Numbered from the stretch's first letter, positions 15,101 through 28,164 are shown. The stretch: DNA of 64,000 bases from Rhizophagus irregularis (GCF_026210795.1 NC_089460.1:1822501-1886500), one strand, 5' to 3'. Notes: generated from the sequence alone by a model not told the origin. Numbers and translations: made by a program.

Positions 15101-18020
15101 ATGTTTTCAATGTTTCAATGAAATCATTTTTTATTTTTTTAGACTAAAAAACATTTTTTCGTTTACGTAATTAAATTGATTTGATTGATCATCGTGTATT
15201 ATTTGACAATTATGTATTTTTTTAGCGTCACCAATTTTTTTTTTAAAAAAAAAATATTTTGGCAAGTTAAAATAAAGTATTTAGAAAATCTAAATTTAAA
15301 AATTTTCTTGTCTTACTTATAGGGATGAGAATAATTAATTAGAATGGAATACGGGGATAGTTTTCTATGTATTATGAAGTCATAAGGATTAGGGGAATTT
15401 TCAGGAGATTTTTTTTCTTTTTTCTTAGATCTTTAGATAAATGTAATAAAATATATTGATTCATGTGATAAAGGGTCAATAAAAAAAAAATTACTTTGAT
15501 TTGAAAAAAAAAGGAAATATTCTTTAAACTTAAAATATTTTCATATTTTAAGTGCAAAACTAATAACTAATGAATAGATAACAGCCAAACTTTAGTAATA
15601 TGGCTGAAACTATTATTTACATTTACATCAATAACCAACTAAATCTATGCGCAGTTATAAACAAATCTTGCAAACGAAACGAAACAAAGAGTTCGGTCCA
15701 TTCCGTTAACTAAGAATTATTCGGTTAAAGCCGAATAAATTAGTATTCAAAGATTAATCGGATTTGATAATGTAATTGTATCTTAATTAATTGTTTCGGA
15801 TCCATAATATAAAATGAATTAATTAAAAAAAAAAAAAAATTAAATTTATTATTTCGGCTTTTTGAAAGATTTTGGAATTATTGAAATACCTTTTTTTCCC
15901 TCTTTCTTTAAAAAAATTGGCTTTAATTGGATAACATAATTGGAAATTCTTATAGAATGATTGACACCAATAATAAATGTTGTAATAATTTAATATAATG
16001 GCGATTGCCTAATAGTTTTGTGCTACGTAACATTTAATGGATTAAAAAAAAGTAATTTTTTTCTTGTTTCTAAATATTTGATTTGTTTAAATTTTTTTTC
16101 TTTTATTTTTTTTTTTTTGAAAAAAAAAGGAAAAGTCTTGTTCTTTAGTTTAAAGAAAATATCAATAAAGTTAATAAATGAATGTTTTGAAACATTTATA
16201 TAAAGTTCCTATGTCGTATAACTCTTTTTATGAATTGCAAAATAGTATGCATTTTAATATATAATAATAATGAAGTACAATTAAGGTTATATTCATGTTA
16301 ATAAAACTAAATTGAATTAAGTTATGTTAATAATTATTTTATAAAATAATAATAAATAATAATAATAAATAATATAAAAATATATATATATATATATATA
16401 AAAGAATATAAAAAGTATTTCATTTATTGATCCAATCGGCCGAGATCACAGAATTGACTTTAAAAAAAGAAATTTTCATTATAAATTATTATAAATTATT
16501 ATACGAAAGAATAATTTTCAATAAACAAATCCTGAATTTGGCGTTTTAGAAAAATTAATTGTTACTTTAGATGGATAAGTTTCTTATTAAATTTTCTTTG
16601 TTTAAAAAAAAAAACATGAATACATATTTAAGATTTGATTACGTAAGCACATAATTTTAATATACATATGAATTTATTAGTAGATATGCAAATAAACGAG
16701 CCTGATTAATACATAATAATGTTTCAGGTTGTGACATTTTCACTCTAACTGGTTTGTATCCAATTATATATTAAATGTGTACTTAAATTTAATTGATTCG
16801 TGCATTTGCAGTTTATATTAAAGAGATCAAAAAGAGAAAAAAAAAATTTGCCACATTTTCTAAATTTATTATCTATTGATTTCTCAACGAATTTATTTAA
16901 TCAACGTGATCATCAGATTTTTTTTATGTTATACCGTCTTTCAAATACTTTTAAGTTAAAAACCTTCTATTGATAATAAATAGTTGAAAAAAAAAAAACA
17001 CGGAATTTTCGGATACACAATAAAATGGAGGAATTTACTTGGCGGATATTAAGATCGTATGATACTTGTTTTTTAATATTTATAATTCTATATGCTATTC
17101 GGAGTGAAATAAACAAACTTTTTTTCTAATTACAGTACATGCAAAATTTATTAAAAGCGGATTTACGGATATTCAAAGATCCACGGTCAATCGGCTAGAG
17201 ATTCGATTCGAGAATTATTTTTTTACCTTCTAAAAAAAAAGGGGGAATAGTTCCGATGTCGATCTTACATACGGGTTTACTATTTTTACCATTGTGTCTA
17301 AATTTATACTTAGAAAACAAAGAATTTTAAAGATTTGGTTAGAATTTGTAATAATGAAACAATTTTATTAAATTAAAAAGAACTTTTGTGTATTATATTA
17401 AATAATTTATGATACACAATTGATCCAATTTTAGTATTTTCAATATACTATATAAATTTATTTGATCTCCCTAAAAAAATACTGTACTAGAATTATCACG
17501 TGAAAAAGACAATGCGAAACCCTGTTATATTATACATTTTTACAAAAAAAGACTTCTTCATATTGTAATTCTCGCTTTTTATGATGAGTAAAGTTCCCAA
17601 TTTATTGTATTTAATAGGTAGTGATAGTCACTTGGAATGTTGGATGTACAGTACAATCTAATAAAAATTATTAGAAGTTTCTATTGCACAAGGTCAGTGC
17701 TACAATATATATAAAGAATATTGGAAGATTTGGATTGAACGGTCCAATTCGAAAGGTTCTAAGAACATTACTGCATTAGAGCTTTATACTTATTATAGGT
17801 ATTAAAACTTCGGTTCCCCGTTCTGGAATTTATGATGCTATGATATGTCACGTACTCACGTGGTATTTTATTCTAAAAAAGAAATTGTAGAATAATTCCG
17901 ACCGGCATTATTCCAAAAATGGTAAATTAGACATGGACTTCATTATTTTTTGTTCTATAAAGATGTATGTTACAGTAGATTTTTTTAAATGAATTTTAGT
18001 CGGTATTAATCATTTTTCAG
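9188..18020. other. 8.8-kb gene desert
   Basis: No gene is supported on either strand. The first ~300 bases are presumably promoter and 5' leader of the transcription factor and contain long poly-T/poly-A tracts. Beyond that I see AT microsatellites (ATATAC-rich block at 11100-11170; TA repeat at 16381-16400) and many A9-A17/T9-T17 runs, such as 9402-9421 and 13984-14000. Short frames at 12276-12461, 15372-15557 and 16018-16203 are translated homopolymers. Confidence 0.55.
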
Positions 18021-18022
18021 GA

Positions 18023-18545
18023 ACTAGAAATAGGGTCTATTACGAAATCCCAAAAAATCTAAAATCCGAAATCATTATCCCGACAGTTCATTATATCCGA
18101 AATTCTTATTAATTATTTATAATAATAGGTATTATTTATTATTTAATATTCTTACACTACCGCACAGTGAGGCGCACACTAGAAATAGGGTCTACTACAA
18201 AATCCAAAAAAATCTAAAATTCGAAATCATTATCCCGACAGTTCATTATATCCGAAATTCTTATTACTTGTTTATAATAATTATTTATTATTCTTACGCT
18301 ATCGCGCACTAGAAATAGGGTCTACTACAAAATCCCAAAAAATCTAAAATCCGAATCATTTATATCCCGACAGTTTAATAATATGTATTATTTATTATTT
18401 ATTATTATTACACTACCGCGCACTAGAAATAGGATTTACTACGAAATCCCAAAAAATCTAAATCCTAAATCATTTCATTATCTCCGAAATTCTTTATTTA
18501 TAATAATATGTAATTATTAACTGTCAATATTCTTACACTACCGCA
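18023..18545. repeat. Four tandem copies of a ~115-155-bp repeat
   Basis: Units start near 18023, 18178, 18308 and 18422 with ACTAGAAATAGGGTCTACTA. They continue through AAATCCCAAAAAATCTAAA and, in the better-preserved units, CATTATCCCGACAG, and end near CTTACACTACCGC. Spacings of 155, 130 and 114 bp reflect internal deletions. The phrase TCTACTACGAAATCCC reappears near 40988, suggesting a dispersed family. Confidence 0.8.
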
Positions 18546-18599
18546 ATTGCTTGAAATAATAAACTAATATATTGTTAATATTATATAATATTTACAAAG

Positions 18600-18710
18600 T
18601 GACTACGTAGATAATGAGTTTCGGAAATATGGGATTGTGAATTTTGGGATAATGAATTTTCAGGATTATGGATATCAGGATGAGATTTTTGATTTTCGAC
18701 GCATGCAGAA
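18600..18710. repeat. Inverted-sense partner of the 18.0-18.5-kb repeat
   Basis: This segment (GGGATTGTGAATTTTGGGAT, ATAATGAATTTTCAGGATTA) reads, on the other strand, as CATTATCCC and AATCC phrases like those of the four upstream units. It may be the opposite end of an inverted-repeat transposon that contains the tandem copies. Alignment was by eye only. Confidence 0.4.
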
Positions 18711-19344
18711 TAAATTTTTTATGCGGCATTATAAGAGTCAAAATTTTAATCATAAATTAAAAAATTAAAAGTTAAAATAAAAAGTTTAATTTGAGTGTAG
18801 TAAATACAAATATATGGATGGTCTTCACAATGATCTTGATGAGGAAATTACAAGGGTATACAATTATCACAAATGTTAAATTTTATTATATAAGCGTACA
18901 AAATTATTCACCCAAATTTCTATTATCAAGTGATTTTGTTTATTCAAACATTTAAAATATTTAAATCGCTACAATCTTATACTTTGATAATAAATATAAC
19001 CCGTTGATTTGTTATTTAGTCCTTTATTAGTTACGGCACATAATCAAACGAAATTAGAATTTTCTAGGCAAAAATTTATATACTAGTATTAAATGATGAA
19101 TGAAAAGTCATTAATTCTCAACCGAAATTAACAATAATTCTGACCATATTCTCTTCTTAGATATGTTAAACACTTAATATGAGAAAATCGTCAGCGAAAC
19201 GAAAGAAAATATATGTGAATGGCTCGACTCTCAAATTATTCAAATGTTATATTTTAAATATTAAAGAATTATATTAAATATTTTCAGGCTAAAATTATAA
19301 TCATTCACCTGATTTACCATCAACCCGAGTACAAGAGCTAAAGG
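18711..19344. other. Gene-free stretch
   Basis: No coding frame, RNA gene or repeat was recognised between the 18-kb repeat block and the 19.3-kb inverted repeat. Confidence 0.5.
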
Positions 19345-19521
19345 AGCTCTATAAAAAAAGAATGTCCGGAAATTGTCATCAAAAATGTCTGGAAAATAAA
19401 AAATGTCCAGAAAATTGACACCTACCTAGACATACAGTATCTTCTGGGCATTTTCCGGACACCCAGACATTTTCTAAACATTTTTGACGACAATCTCCGG
19501 ACATTCTTTTTTATGGGGGAG
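19345..19521. mobile_element. MITE-like imperfect inverted repeat (~175 bp)
   Basis: The left arm (AAAAAAAGAATGTCCGGAAA, TTGTCATCAAAAATGTCTGG) and right arm (CATTTTTGACGACAATCTCC, GGACATTCTTTTTTAT) are reverse complements with a few mismatches over about 75 bases each. TGTCCGGA/TCCGGACA occurs at both outer and inner positions, so the arms contain sub-repeats. There is no coding sequence. It is probably a non-autonomous DNA element; target duplications were not obvious. Confidence 0.65.
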
Positions 19522-20075
19522 TTCGTTTAAGACTAAATACGATATTATGTATTATGATTCAATTCAATATAATATATGATTTCAAAAATATCAGATTTAC
19601 TAAAATTTCAGCGATTATTTGATTTGGATCTGTGAAGGCAGTAATTGTGCAATTCTATTAAAATGTGTTTGCGTTATTGATCGGTGCGCATTCTGAATAA
19701 CTATTTTAAGTTCTCATAATCTGCGTCTTTGACGCTAAATTTTGTCGTCAATTTCTTCTGATGAGTATAACACGATTGAAATTATTAGAAACAAATTTTT
19801 TTTAATATATAATGAACTAAACAATTGGAGGTGAGGACAACATAAATTAATTTGAAAAGCTCATTCGAAAAGTGTAATTATATTAAACCTACAAGTGAAT
19901 GATTTTTGATTTAATTTTTGATAATATCATAATAAATAAAGAAGTTTCATTTTGACTTTGAACTGATTCGGAAAAAATTTAACTACTGCAAAAAAAAACG
20001 CATTTTAATTATACATCTAGTGCTGGGTCAAATGATTCGAGTTTCTAATTTTAGTGAAAAATAATTACCCGTGAC

Positions 20076-20432
20076 TAGAGGTCTGCATCGATCCCTATTT
20101 ACAACCCGGCCTGGCCTGCACTTGGAAATTAACCTAAAGTGCCCAGCCCAGCCCGGACTTAATATATTAAAACCTGGCCCAGACTAGACCAGGACTATTA
20201 TTATATCATTTTGTTGTAAAAACAAAAAAATCGGCCAACTTAATTTTGCCCAGTTTAATTTCGGCCAGAAATAAGACGATTATGGCCAGAATTACAAAAA
20301 TCTGGTTTTAACGAAAAATCATGTGCCGGCCCGGATGAATTTTGAAGATAGAAAGTTTGCCGACCTAAACCCGGATCCAAGTCCGGGCCAGGTTAGGGTT
20401 TTCGGATTCTGGGTCCTGTTTGTAGACCTCTA
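20076..20432. mobile_element. hAT-like non-autonomous element (357 bp)
   Basis: Terminal inverted repeats TAGAGGTCTGCA and TGTAGACCTCTA bound a segment much richer in G+C than its surroundings, with many GGCC/CCGG words. It is flanked by CCCGTGAC (20068-20075) and CCTGTGAC (20433-20440), an 8-bp target duplication with one mismatch. An 8-bp duplication with TAGAGGT-like ends is typical of the hAT superfamily. No transposase frame is present. Confidence 0.8.
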
Positions 20433-20440
20433 CCTGTGAC

Positions 20441-23084
20441 CCACATTAGCCCGCGTAACCTGACTTGTCATTTTTAACTCAGGTCGACGTGGATGTATAT
20501 GTTATTTTATTTTTTTCTATTCCAAATAGCACTAAGCCGCGATTTGTAATTTAACTTGATAAAAAAAAAGATTGTTTGGTTATTGTTTTTAAAGTTTTAT
20601 ACTTTTGACTCGCATAATATCATCCATCGATATGCAATATTTTTAAAAACACATATGTTTCTTTACATAAATTCGAGTTGATTTATAATTGAGTTCAGAT
20701 CATGGCAAATAATCGACCTGAATACTTGAATTGGTTACTTGAAAAAACTCTTTTGTGCTGCAAGTTGTTCGCAATAAATATATGGGCCACTTGGCTGTTG
20801 TCAGTCATCGGCAATTTAAACATGTAACATTTAGCCAATTACTCATTATGCTTATTACTGGATCTATAATGTAACATAATTGTAATTTCACAATAATAAA
20901 TTGCTTCATATTATTTTTACCAAGTTAATTCTGACAATGCCGAGTGTACTGTAACCTCTACAGAGCTTTACCGAGTCACTTTCGGTAAGAGACAAAATGC
21001 TAAGTAAGTATAATTATCGGTCATACATTCATTGCAAATCAGAGTCAAATGTCGTGAAGTTTAAATCATATTCTCGAATCTTGACTTTCAAACATAAATG
21101 AAGCTCTTAGTAAAAACATTTTATGAAAGCTTTTGCTTGATTAATTTTTTTATATATTTATAAAGTAATCATAATAAATTTTTGTTATACTTTGAATAAC
21201 ATTTATTTTGATGGGTATTATTCAATTAAGACAATGAATTTCAAAAGTTTCTACAATCAATTGCTTTTTTAATTATTTTTTGTGTCATTTCAATAATTAA
21301 ATCTTAGATTCTGATTCTTTTAATTAATTTAGTAAAAATATTATTGTGCAAACATTCTGGGAGTGAAATAGCAGTAATTTAAGTAATTATATGATTTACC
21401 TTTTAGTTAATATTTTGCGATTGGACTTTTTTAATACATAATTTTTCATTACTTTGTATTATTTTTTGCATTTTTATTAGATAACTAAATACCGTTTATT
21501 TGATAAAAATCTTGCGTAATGTATAGGCCATAATTAATCATTATAATTGAAAAAATACATGTATAGTATTGATATTAAATAAATATACAGTATATTTATA
21601 ATATTTGAAATTAAACAATAAATTATAAATTGACATTAATTTTTTTACATAAAATTAAAAGTGCATTGCTCTATTAACATTAGAATCTGGTGTTATATAA
21701 TCCAAATTTTGAATTTTTAGATAATCAATAACTTTATTAAAAAACACATCACTGATACTCAACATTATAATATATGTTTTTATAAAAATTATGGCTTAAA
21801 TCAAAAAAGTTTCTCTAATTAAATTTGCTTAGCATTTTCAAAAATGATTAAAAAAAGGTTTAATTATTAGTAGTATTTAGTACTATTCTTATTTTTTTAT
21901 ACTGCAAATATTGCAAAATAAAATTTAAAAAACTTAAAAATATATAAATAAAGTATATACTGCAATATTAAGTACTGTAATGTGAAATATAATTATTACA
22001 TAGTTTAAACAGATTATTAATAAAGAATCTGAACATTTAATATATAAATTATAATGGACTTTTAGTCAAAATCACCTTTTTTGTTAAAACTCAAAAAATT
22101 GTTTTTTGATAAACTTTTTTTTAAATTGTTAAGTTCAATGAGATTCATAAATAAAAAAAATTCATCAAAATTAAATTACTGGATTGCATAACTTCAATTT
22201 TTAACTTTTTAAACTAATTTGCTAAAAGTATAACTTATAACTTATTTTAGAATATACAGCTGGATTTTATTAATAATATAGAAAAAAATCAGGGTAATAA
22301 ATAAAAAATGCATAAATTATATAACTATAGTATGAATACTATAAATTTTTTATATTAAAATAATTATATTATTTTACTATAAAAGTAATAAATTTAAGAA
22401 TTAAGATTTATTTATCATACTAATGATACAAATTTTTATGTAAATAATTTACAAAAAAGAAAAGTGGTAATGCATCATACAGGTGATGAATAAATTTACC
22501 CTAAATTTAGAATTTAAAAATTTTGTTAAGTATAAAATTTAACTTAATAAATTTCTTTATATTTTTATTAATAATTTATATTATAAAATAATATAAAATT
22601 ATAAAATTAGTTTTTATATCTTAATTTAATATTATAATATAATTAATATCATTATAAAATTAAATTAAATAAAATCTCAAAACAAAAATTAGTTTTATAA
22701 TATATATGTTAATTTATACACTTTATAAGTATTAAATAAAATTTAATTTTTTTATTTAATTTAATAGAGTACTAATAAGTAATATAGGAAACTATTTGGT
22801 TGAAATAAATAGTTCTAATAGAATAGACAACAATATATAAAAACTTATACAATTTTTACATTCATATTAAATATTAGAGTATAGAATAACAATAACAATA
22901 ACAAAGTTAATTTAGAAAATATTAATAGTTTTTTACTTAATGTATACAATATAAGAAATAACAACAATAGATTTAGATGCATTATACTTTATACTTCACA
23001 TTAAAATCTATAATAATATTAACGAATTGGCAGGAAATAATACAAAATTTTATGGAATACTAAATTAGATACAAGAAAATCAAA
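20441..23084. other. Gene-free, very AT-rich stretch
   Basis: No open frame of note and no spliced gene pattern was found. The composition becomes extremely AT-rich from 21.4 kb onward. I recognised nothing in it. Confidence 0.5.
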
Positions 23085-23086
23085 TA

Positions 23087-24047
23087 CAGTCAACTCTCTC
23101 TATAGTTACTCCCATTATAGTCACATTCTACTATATAGTCACATCAGTTAAATGTTCAAAACACTTTATTATTAAAAATCTATCCTATATAGTCACAATC
23201 TATCTATAGTCACTATCACACTTATCCTCAAAAATCTTATATTAAAAAGAACTGTTTATAATCACAGTATATAATGAAATATATTAAATAACTTGGTATC
23301 TAATAATCGTATAAAGATGTACCATAGCTTGTTAGAATCGTCTTACTGAGATGAATCGAATGGTAGTAGTTTTATCTTTTTATGATCACTGGCTGATAAG
23401 TTATTCAACAAAATGTTTAACATCAGCATTATAATATTTATTGATTTACGTTTATTGCGCCATTTAACATTTTGCTAAATTTCTCAGTACCTAGTGATTG
23501 TAAAAGGATAATTAATAGCTCGTTGGAATCGCCTTATCAAAATGAATCGAATGGAGGTAAGCTCATCTCTCTGTAATCAATATTGACAGAGTTACTACTT
23601 AAAATCCATTTAATATTTTTTAATTTTGGAAATTGATCTAGTGATTGGATTTTGATGTATCTTATACCATTAGATTTGTCTTATCAAGATGAATCGAATG
23701 GTAGTAAGATTGTCTCTTTAGGATTAATATTGGTAGAGTTATTACACAAAAATCATTAATATTTTTTTAATTTTAAAAATTAATCCAGTAATTGGATTTC
23801 GATGTATTTTATACCATTAGAACTGTCTTATCAAACGAATCGAATGGTGGTAAGATCATCTCTTTACGATTAATATTAGCAGAGTTACAATACAATAAAG
23901 TTTTAAGTATAATTCTAGCCAAAATTATGTTAATTTTTGGCCAGAATTATGATATACTAATATAAAAATTTTTTTATATAGTCATATTTCTTTATAATCA
24001 CCAAATATGGACTGTTCCAAATGTGTGACTATAAAAAGAGTTGACTG
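23087..24047. mobile_element. Tc1/mariner-pogo-like non-autonomous element (961 bp)
   Basis: Ends read CAGTCAACTCTCTCTATAGT and, reversed, CAGTCAACTCTTTTTATAGT, giving about 20-bp terminal inverted repeats. Both sides are flanked by TA (23085-23086; 24048-24049), the target duplication of the Tc1/mariner/pogo superfamily. Subterminal ATAGTCAC motifs recur at both ends. The inside holds four diverged direct repeats of ~75-80 bp near 23321, 23514, 23665 and 23812, each with GAATCGAATGG and, in the last three, an ATTGRCAGAGTTA-like tail. No transposase frame survives, so it depends on a trans-acting enzyme or is dead. Confidence 0.8.
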
Positions 24048-24049
24048 TA

Positions 24050-25680
24050 GACATTATAACCTTAAATAAAACTAATTTAGACTAAAAGAATAGTTTTTTC
24101 AAAATATCTAACAGTTTTAAAAATTAATCTTATATTTATTGGTTAAGTAAACGGTATAACAAACATAAAGAATTGGAAGTAATATTAATATGTTCATGAA
24201 AATGGAATAAGTATTATTAAGAATACAAAATTCATTTACCATATTTACTTTCAGCATACTTTTTATTTAGAAATGTTTTATTTTATATCTGGATTATTTA
24301 TGTAGTACCACAAAATAAACAATTCTTTATGACATTCTAGAATAACTTAAAAGACAAATATATGATGAAATTATATGAAAAAAATCAAATAATATAATAT
24401 ATATATTAATGTGAGACTTTAATTTGATTTCAAACAGTCATATTAATCATATTCTATTACAATATATCTTTAGACCCAAATTTCTTAATAATCTTAAAAC
24501 ATTAAAATTTATAGATTTATATAGAAAACTCAATAAAAAATACTAAGGAATACTTATCATAAAGAAGATATTAATATGAGAATAAACTAAATTTAAGTAT
24601 TAAAAACTTACAGTAATAATTATTGAATTTTTCAATTATTCTCTTAATATTATCATATATAATATCATAATATAATTATATTAACTATGGATAGTACTTT
24701 TGTCCTTATACAAAATAATAGAAAAAATACAGTATATGACAAATTACCTACTGGTAATACCTACACTAGAAGTATGATTGTAATAATATTGAAACAGAAA
24801 TGTGGAATAATTTTTGGCTAAAGCTTTGATGAATGGATCAGTTTGGTCTGAATTATTATAGATAATTCAGATTAAAACTAAAATTTGTAAAAATCGAACT
24901 GAAAAACTGGCAGTTCAATTCAGTTTAATTTGATTTTATAAAAATGTAAAAAATATAAAAATGTAAAAAATTGAATAACTAATTATTAAGTGATCATATT
25001 ATACTTTTTTTTAAAATAACAAAATACTAATTAAATTTATTTTGACAGACGTAATGTATTTTGACAGATGTAATTAATTCATAGTAATTTTATAATAAAT
25101 AGTGAATTGGTCCATTCGTTGAAATATAATGTAATTAATTAGCAGAGAAGTATAGATCATATAAAATTAAGCTATATATTGTTAAATTTCTTTCATTTTT
25201 TTTAAAATTTTTGAGTGTTAAAAATCAAAATGCCAATATATACATTTATTCATTATCTAATAGTTATACAAATATGAATTAAGCTGAACAAATTTAATTA
25301 TCTGTTTTACATTACATTACTTGTAAAATATAAGGAAAGGGAAGGTCAAATAAAAAAAATTTTTAAAAAAATGTGACTTTATGTATGTCATATAAATTAT
25401 TAAATTTTTATTAACAATTAATTATTATTAGTTATAACTTATTTTTTATTTTTTTGTAATTTTTCTATTAATCTTATTTTCCAATCATTTATAAAATGTT
25501 TTTCCACTTTTATAACAAATACTACATAAAGGATATACTAATTTAAATATTTCTTGCAAAATTGAGATAGGTTATAAAATTTTTATCTGCACCATACTAG
25601 GACTCTGAACAATACTAATATAACTTACATTTAAGTTTACTTAGAGTTTATATTAAAATTTTTCAAACATTGCATATTAT
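24050..25680. other. Gene-free, AT-rich stretch
   Basis: Nothing coding or structural was recognised between the TA-flanked element and the SINE-like element. Confidence 0.5.
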
Positions 25681-25693
25681 AAAGGTATTTTCA

Positions 25694-25946
25694 TGGGTCC
25701 TGTGATCACCAGACATTGAAGATAGGGCCTTTATGGCTAAGGTGACCCGTTACTAAACAAAGTCTACCTACGGAGTCAAATGATCACTCGACAATGCACA
25801 CGTAAGGTACTACCGGTATAATGAGTGGTTTGTAGTTTAATTATATTAGAGTAGTTATTAGGGAATTTTACTTTGTATATATTTTCTTTATTTTTTACTT
25901 TAATAAAACTGCAAATGCGTTGCAGAAAAAAAAAATAAAATAAAAT
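25694..25946 (+). mobile_element. SINE-like retroposon with target-site duplication
   Basis: A 253-bp insert is bounded by identical 13-bp direct repeats AAAGGTATTTTCA (25681-25693 and 25947-25959). It ends in an A-rich tail of AAAATAAAATAAAATAAA type, as expected for retroposition. Near the 5' end, TGGCTAAGGTGA resembles a pol III A box (TRGCNNAGYNGG). GAGTCAAATGA about 40 bases later is a weak B-box candidate. The segment is more GC-balanced than the surrounding DNA and has no coding frame. Family assignment is open. Confidence 0.8.
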
Positions 25947-26024
25947 AAAGGTATTTTCAAAATTTTGTTATCCTATATACTCTGTTTGTAACACAACCAG
26001 TAATTTGATTTTAATAAAATTTAT

Positions 26025-26115
26025 ATCATTGGATTCATCTTGATGAAAGGATTTTAATAATAGTAAAATTGCATTTTTTGCTTCAATATTGACAGAATTA
26101 TATTATAAAATATAT
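26025..26115. repeat. Diverged solo copy of the internal repeat of the 23-kb element
   Basis: TATCATTGGATTCATCTTGA, then AATAGTAAAATTGC and CAATATTGACAGAATTA, parallels the repeats inside 23087-24047 (TACCATTAGATTTGTCTTAT and ATTGACAGAGTTA). It is heavily diverged and lies just upstream of the decayed transposase-like gene. Confidence 0.4.
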
Positions 26116-26178
26116 TTTTATTTTGGTATTTAAAGTTTATTTGTAAGTTGTATTAGTATTATTTGAGATTCTACTACA

Positions 26179-28136
26179 CTAATAACAGACTTCATTTCCA
26201 ATTTTTAAGGAATAATAAAGTAATTCAATAGGAGAATCACAAGAAATTTGAATTCAGCAAAAATCTTTTGAGCCAAACTATGATTATCTGAAAATATAGG
26301 TGATCCACATTAATAAGTATAAGCTTGTATTACAGAATTTAAATCTTGTTTTTGTTGTTCTGTTAACTGAGAATTGCTATAGAGGCATTGTGTTTTCCTA
26401 CAAGAATTATATCTAATATAATCTTTAATTTTAGCAAAAATAAGAATATTATTTGGTACTAGCTCAGTTTTAGATTTTTCATTAATTAGAGAAGGGCAGA
26501 ATTGTTCTGTTGTAGGTTTTCCATATAAATTTGCAAATTGTTCATAGTGATCTGAATTATCTATTTATAAAAATTAAAAATAATTCAATATATAGCTTAG
26601 ATATTAAAAAATACCTTGTAATGGTACTGGATCGGACAGGAATATAAATTTTGAAAGATATCAATAGGCATTCTAACAGGATAACATACTTCACAAGTGG
26701 GTTGATTGCACTTTTTAATTTAAATAAATTATAAAAATTAATTTTTGAAAAATATTTATTTACTTAAAGCTATTTTATTACCTGAAAAGTATACACTCTT
26801 TCTTGACAATGAGTTTCAATAAATTTTACCAAAGACTTGTGTTTACATAGCTGTTGTTTGGTAGTTGAGTCAATCCGTAATATATTCTTTAAATAACAGA
26901 TAAATAATAAATTTATTAAATAAAATAAATAAAAATTATTTTAGTTTAAAACAGATAATATTACTTCAAACATTTCATTAATTTCCGAATCTGATGCAGG
27001 AATTTCAGTCTCAAATGCTTTATTTTTCCAAATTAAATGTTCTGTACGCTCACGAAGCAATTCTTGAACTTTTTAATACATTGTTCTAATTCTGTTTTTA
27101 GGCATGAATTTTCAGTTGCTTTTTCATGTATCTCAAATTCATCTTCAAATTCATTTGGCGTCTTTTCTCTTTCTATAGCAACGCCTTGAAGTCCATAATT
27201 AATTACACTCATAATTCTCTCTGCGGGATTACACCAACTATGATTCGGAGCTGTCCTAACTGCAGTTAACATATCAAAATCACCTGTTAAAAACAAGCAT
27301 ATTAAAGCTATTTGAACTGATCCAAAGGTAAATCTGTGATCAGAACCTCCATCGGTATAAAATGACAAAATTGGTGGTAAGAGTTGGCCTCAATATTGAC
27401 GATTTATGAGATTAAAATATTCTGTTAAATGCCTTAATGCACTACTTACAGCATCTTTGTAGCATACATATACTTTCCCATTATAAAAAGATTCAGAAAT
27501 ATTGTATGGAATATTAATAAATAAAGTAACAGATAGTGTTAATGACAATTTGGTAAAGTCGTGATCAGATGCTATAATTTCTCCTTCAGCTGGAGCTAAA
27601 GTCTTTTTATTGCGAACACTTGTGTTTGTCATCTGCTGAGATAAAACATGAATAATCTCGATATTTGGTGTTAAATTCGCGCTCATACTTAAATAGAGCA
27701 CAACAATAATGTTCATCTTCATTTGATTTTTGTAATAACCGGGATTGCACCTTATATTTTTACATTAAAATGACCTGTATACTGCATGGCTTTGGTAGTA
27801 TATGCGTTAAATGGTGTTCTGATGGGATTGCAATATAATCTGGTAAAGGTGGTCCTTGATATTTTGTATTCAAACGAGTAATAATTCTATCCCAAAGTTC
27901 TCAAATAAATATATATGGAATATATAGAACAGTATCTGCCCGGCGTTCATTAACAACTGTATTATTATGCTATAATAATTAAATATAAATAAATTGTAAA
28001 TTACGTAATATGCAAATAATGCAATTATGTAATAAGAAATGTAAACCTCATTGAAGTATCCATTAAGTTCATTCCAAAAAATATCAAATCTTGAACTACG
28101 AAGTCCGAGGCGGGACACCATGTCACCAAGGCGCAA
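26179..28136 (-). pseudogene. Decayed DDE-transposase-like multi-exon gene with C-terminal Cys motifs
   Basis: Read on the minus strand, conserved blocks lie in order across several frames: RFDIFWNELNGYFNE; NTVVNERRADTV; FKYERE; SADDKHK (27619-27639); DHDFTKLSL; YTDGGSDHR (27333-27356); RTAPNHSWCNPAERIMS. Then come exons with ERTEHLIWKNKAFETEI, KFIETHCQERVYTFQ, CNQPTCEVCYP, RKTQCLYS and CGSPIFSDNH. The Asp in SADD, the Asp in TDGG and the Glu in NPAER are plausible DDE catalytic residues (inference). The CX4CXXC-like and CG...C motifs suggest a C-terminal zinc-binding part. Damage includes an in-frame TGA at 27390-27392 and frameshifts near 27610 and 27070. A TAA also precedes CGSPIF. Introns with GT-AG ends remain visible, for example 5' of 26965. 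I recall similar proteins as dispersed transposon-like families, but cannot name the superfamily. Confidence 0.7.
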
Positions 28137-28164
28137 TATTATGATTTATGGACTCGGGAAAATA

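Noticed and set aside
16381-16400. TA dinucleotide run as regulatory or replication origin
   Set aside because: Simple microsatellite in AT-rich DNA, with no supporting signal.
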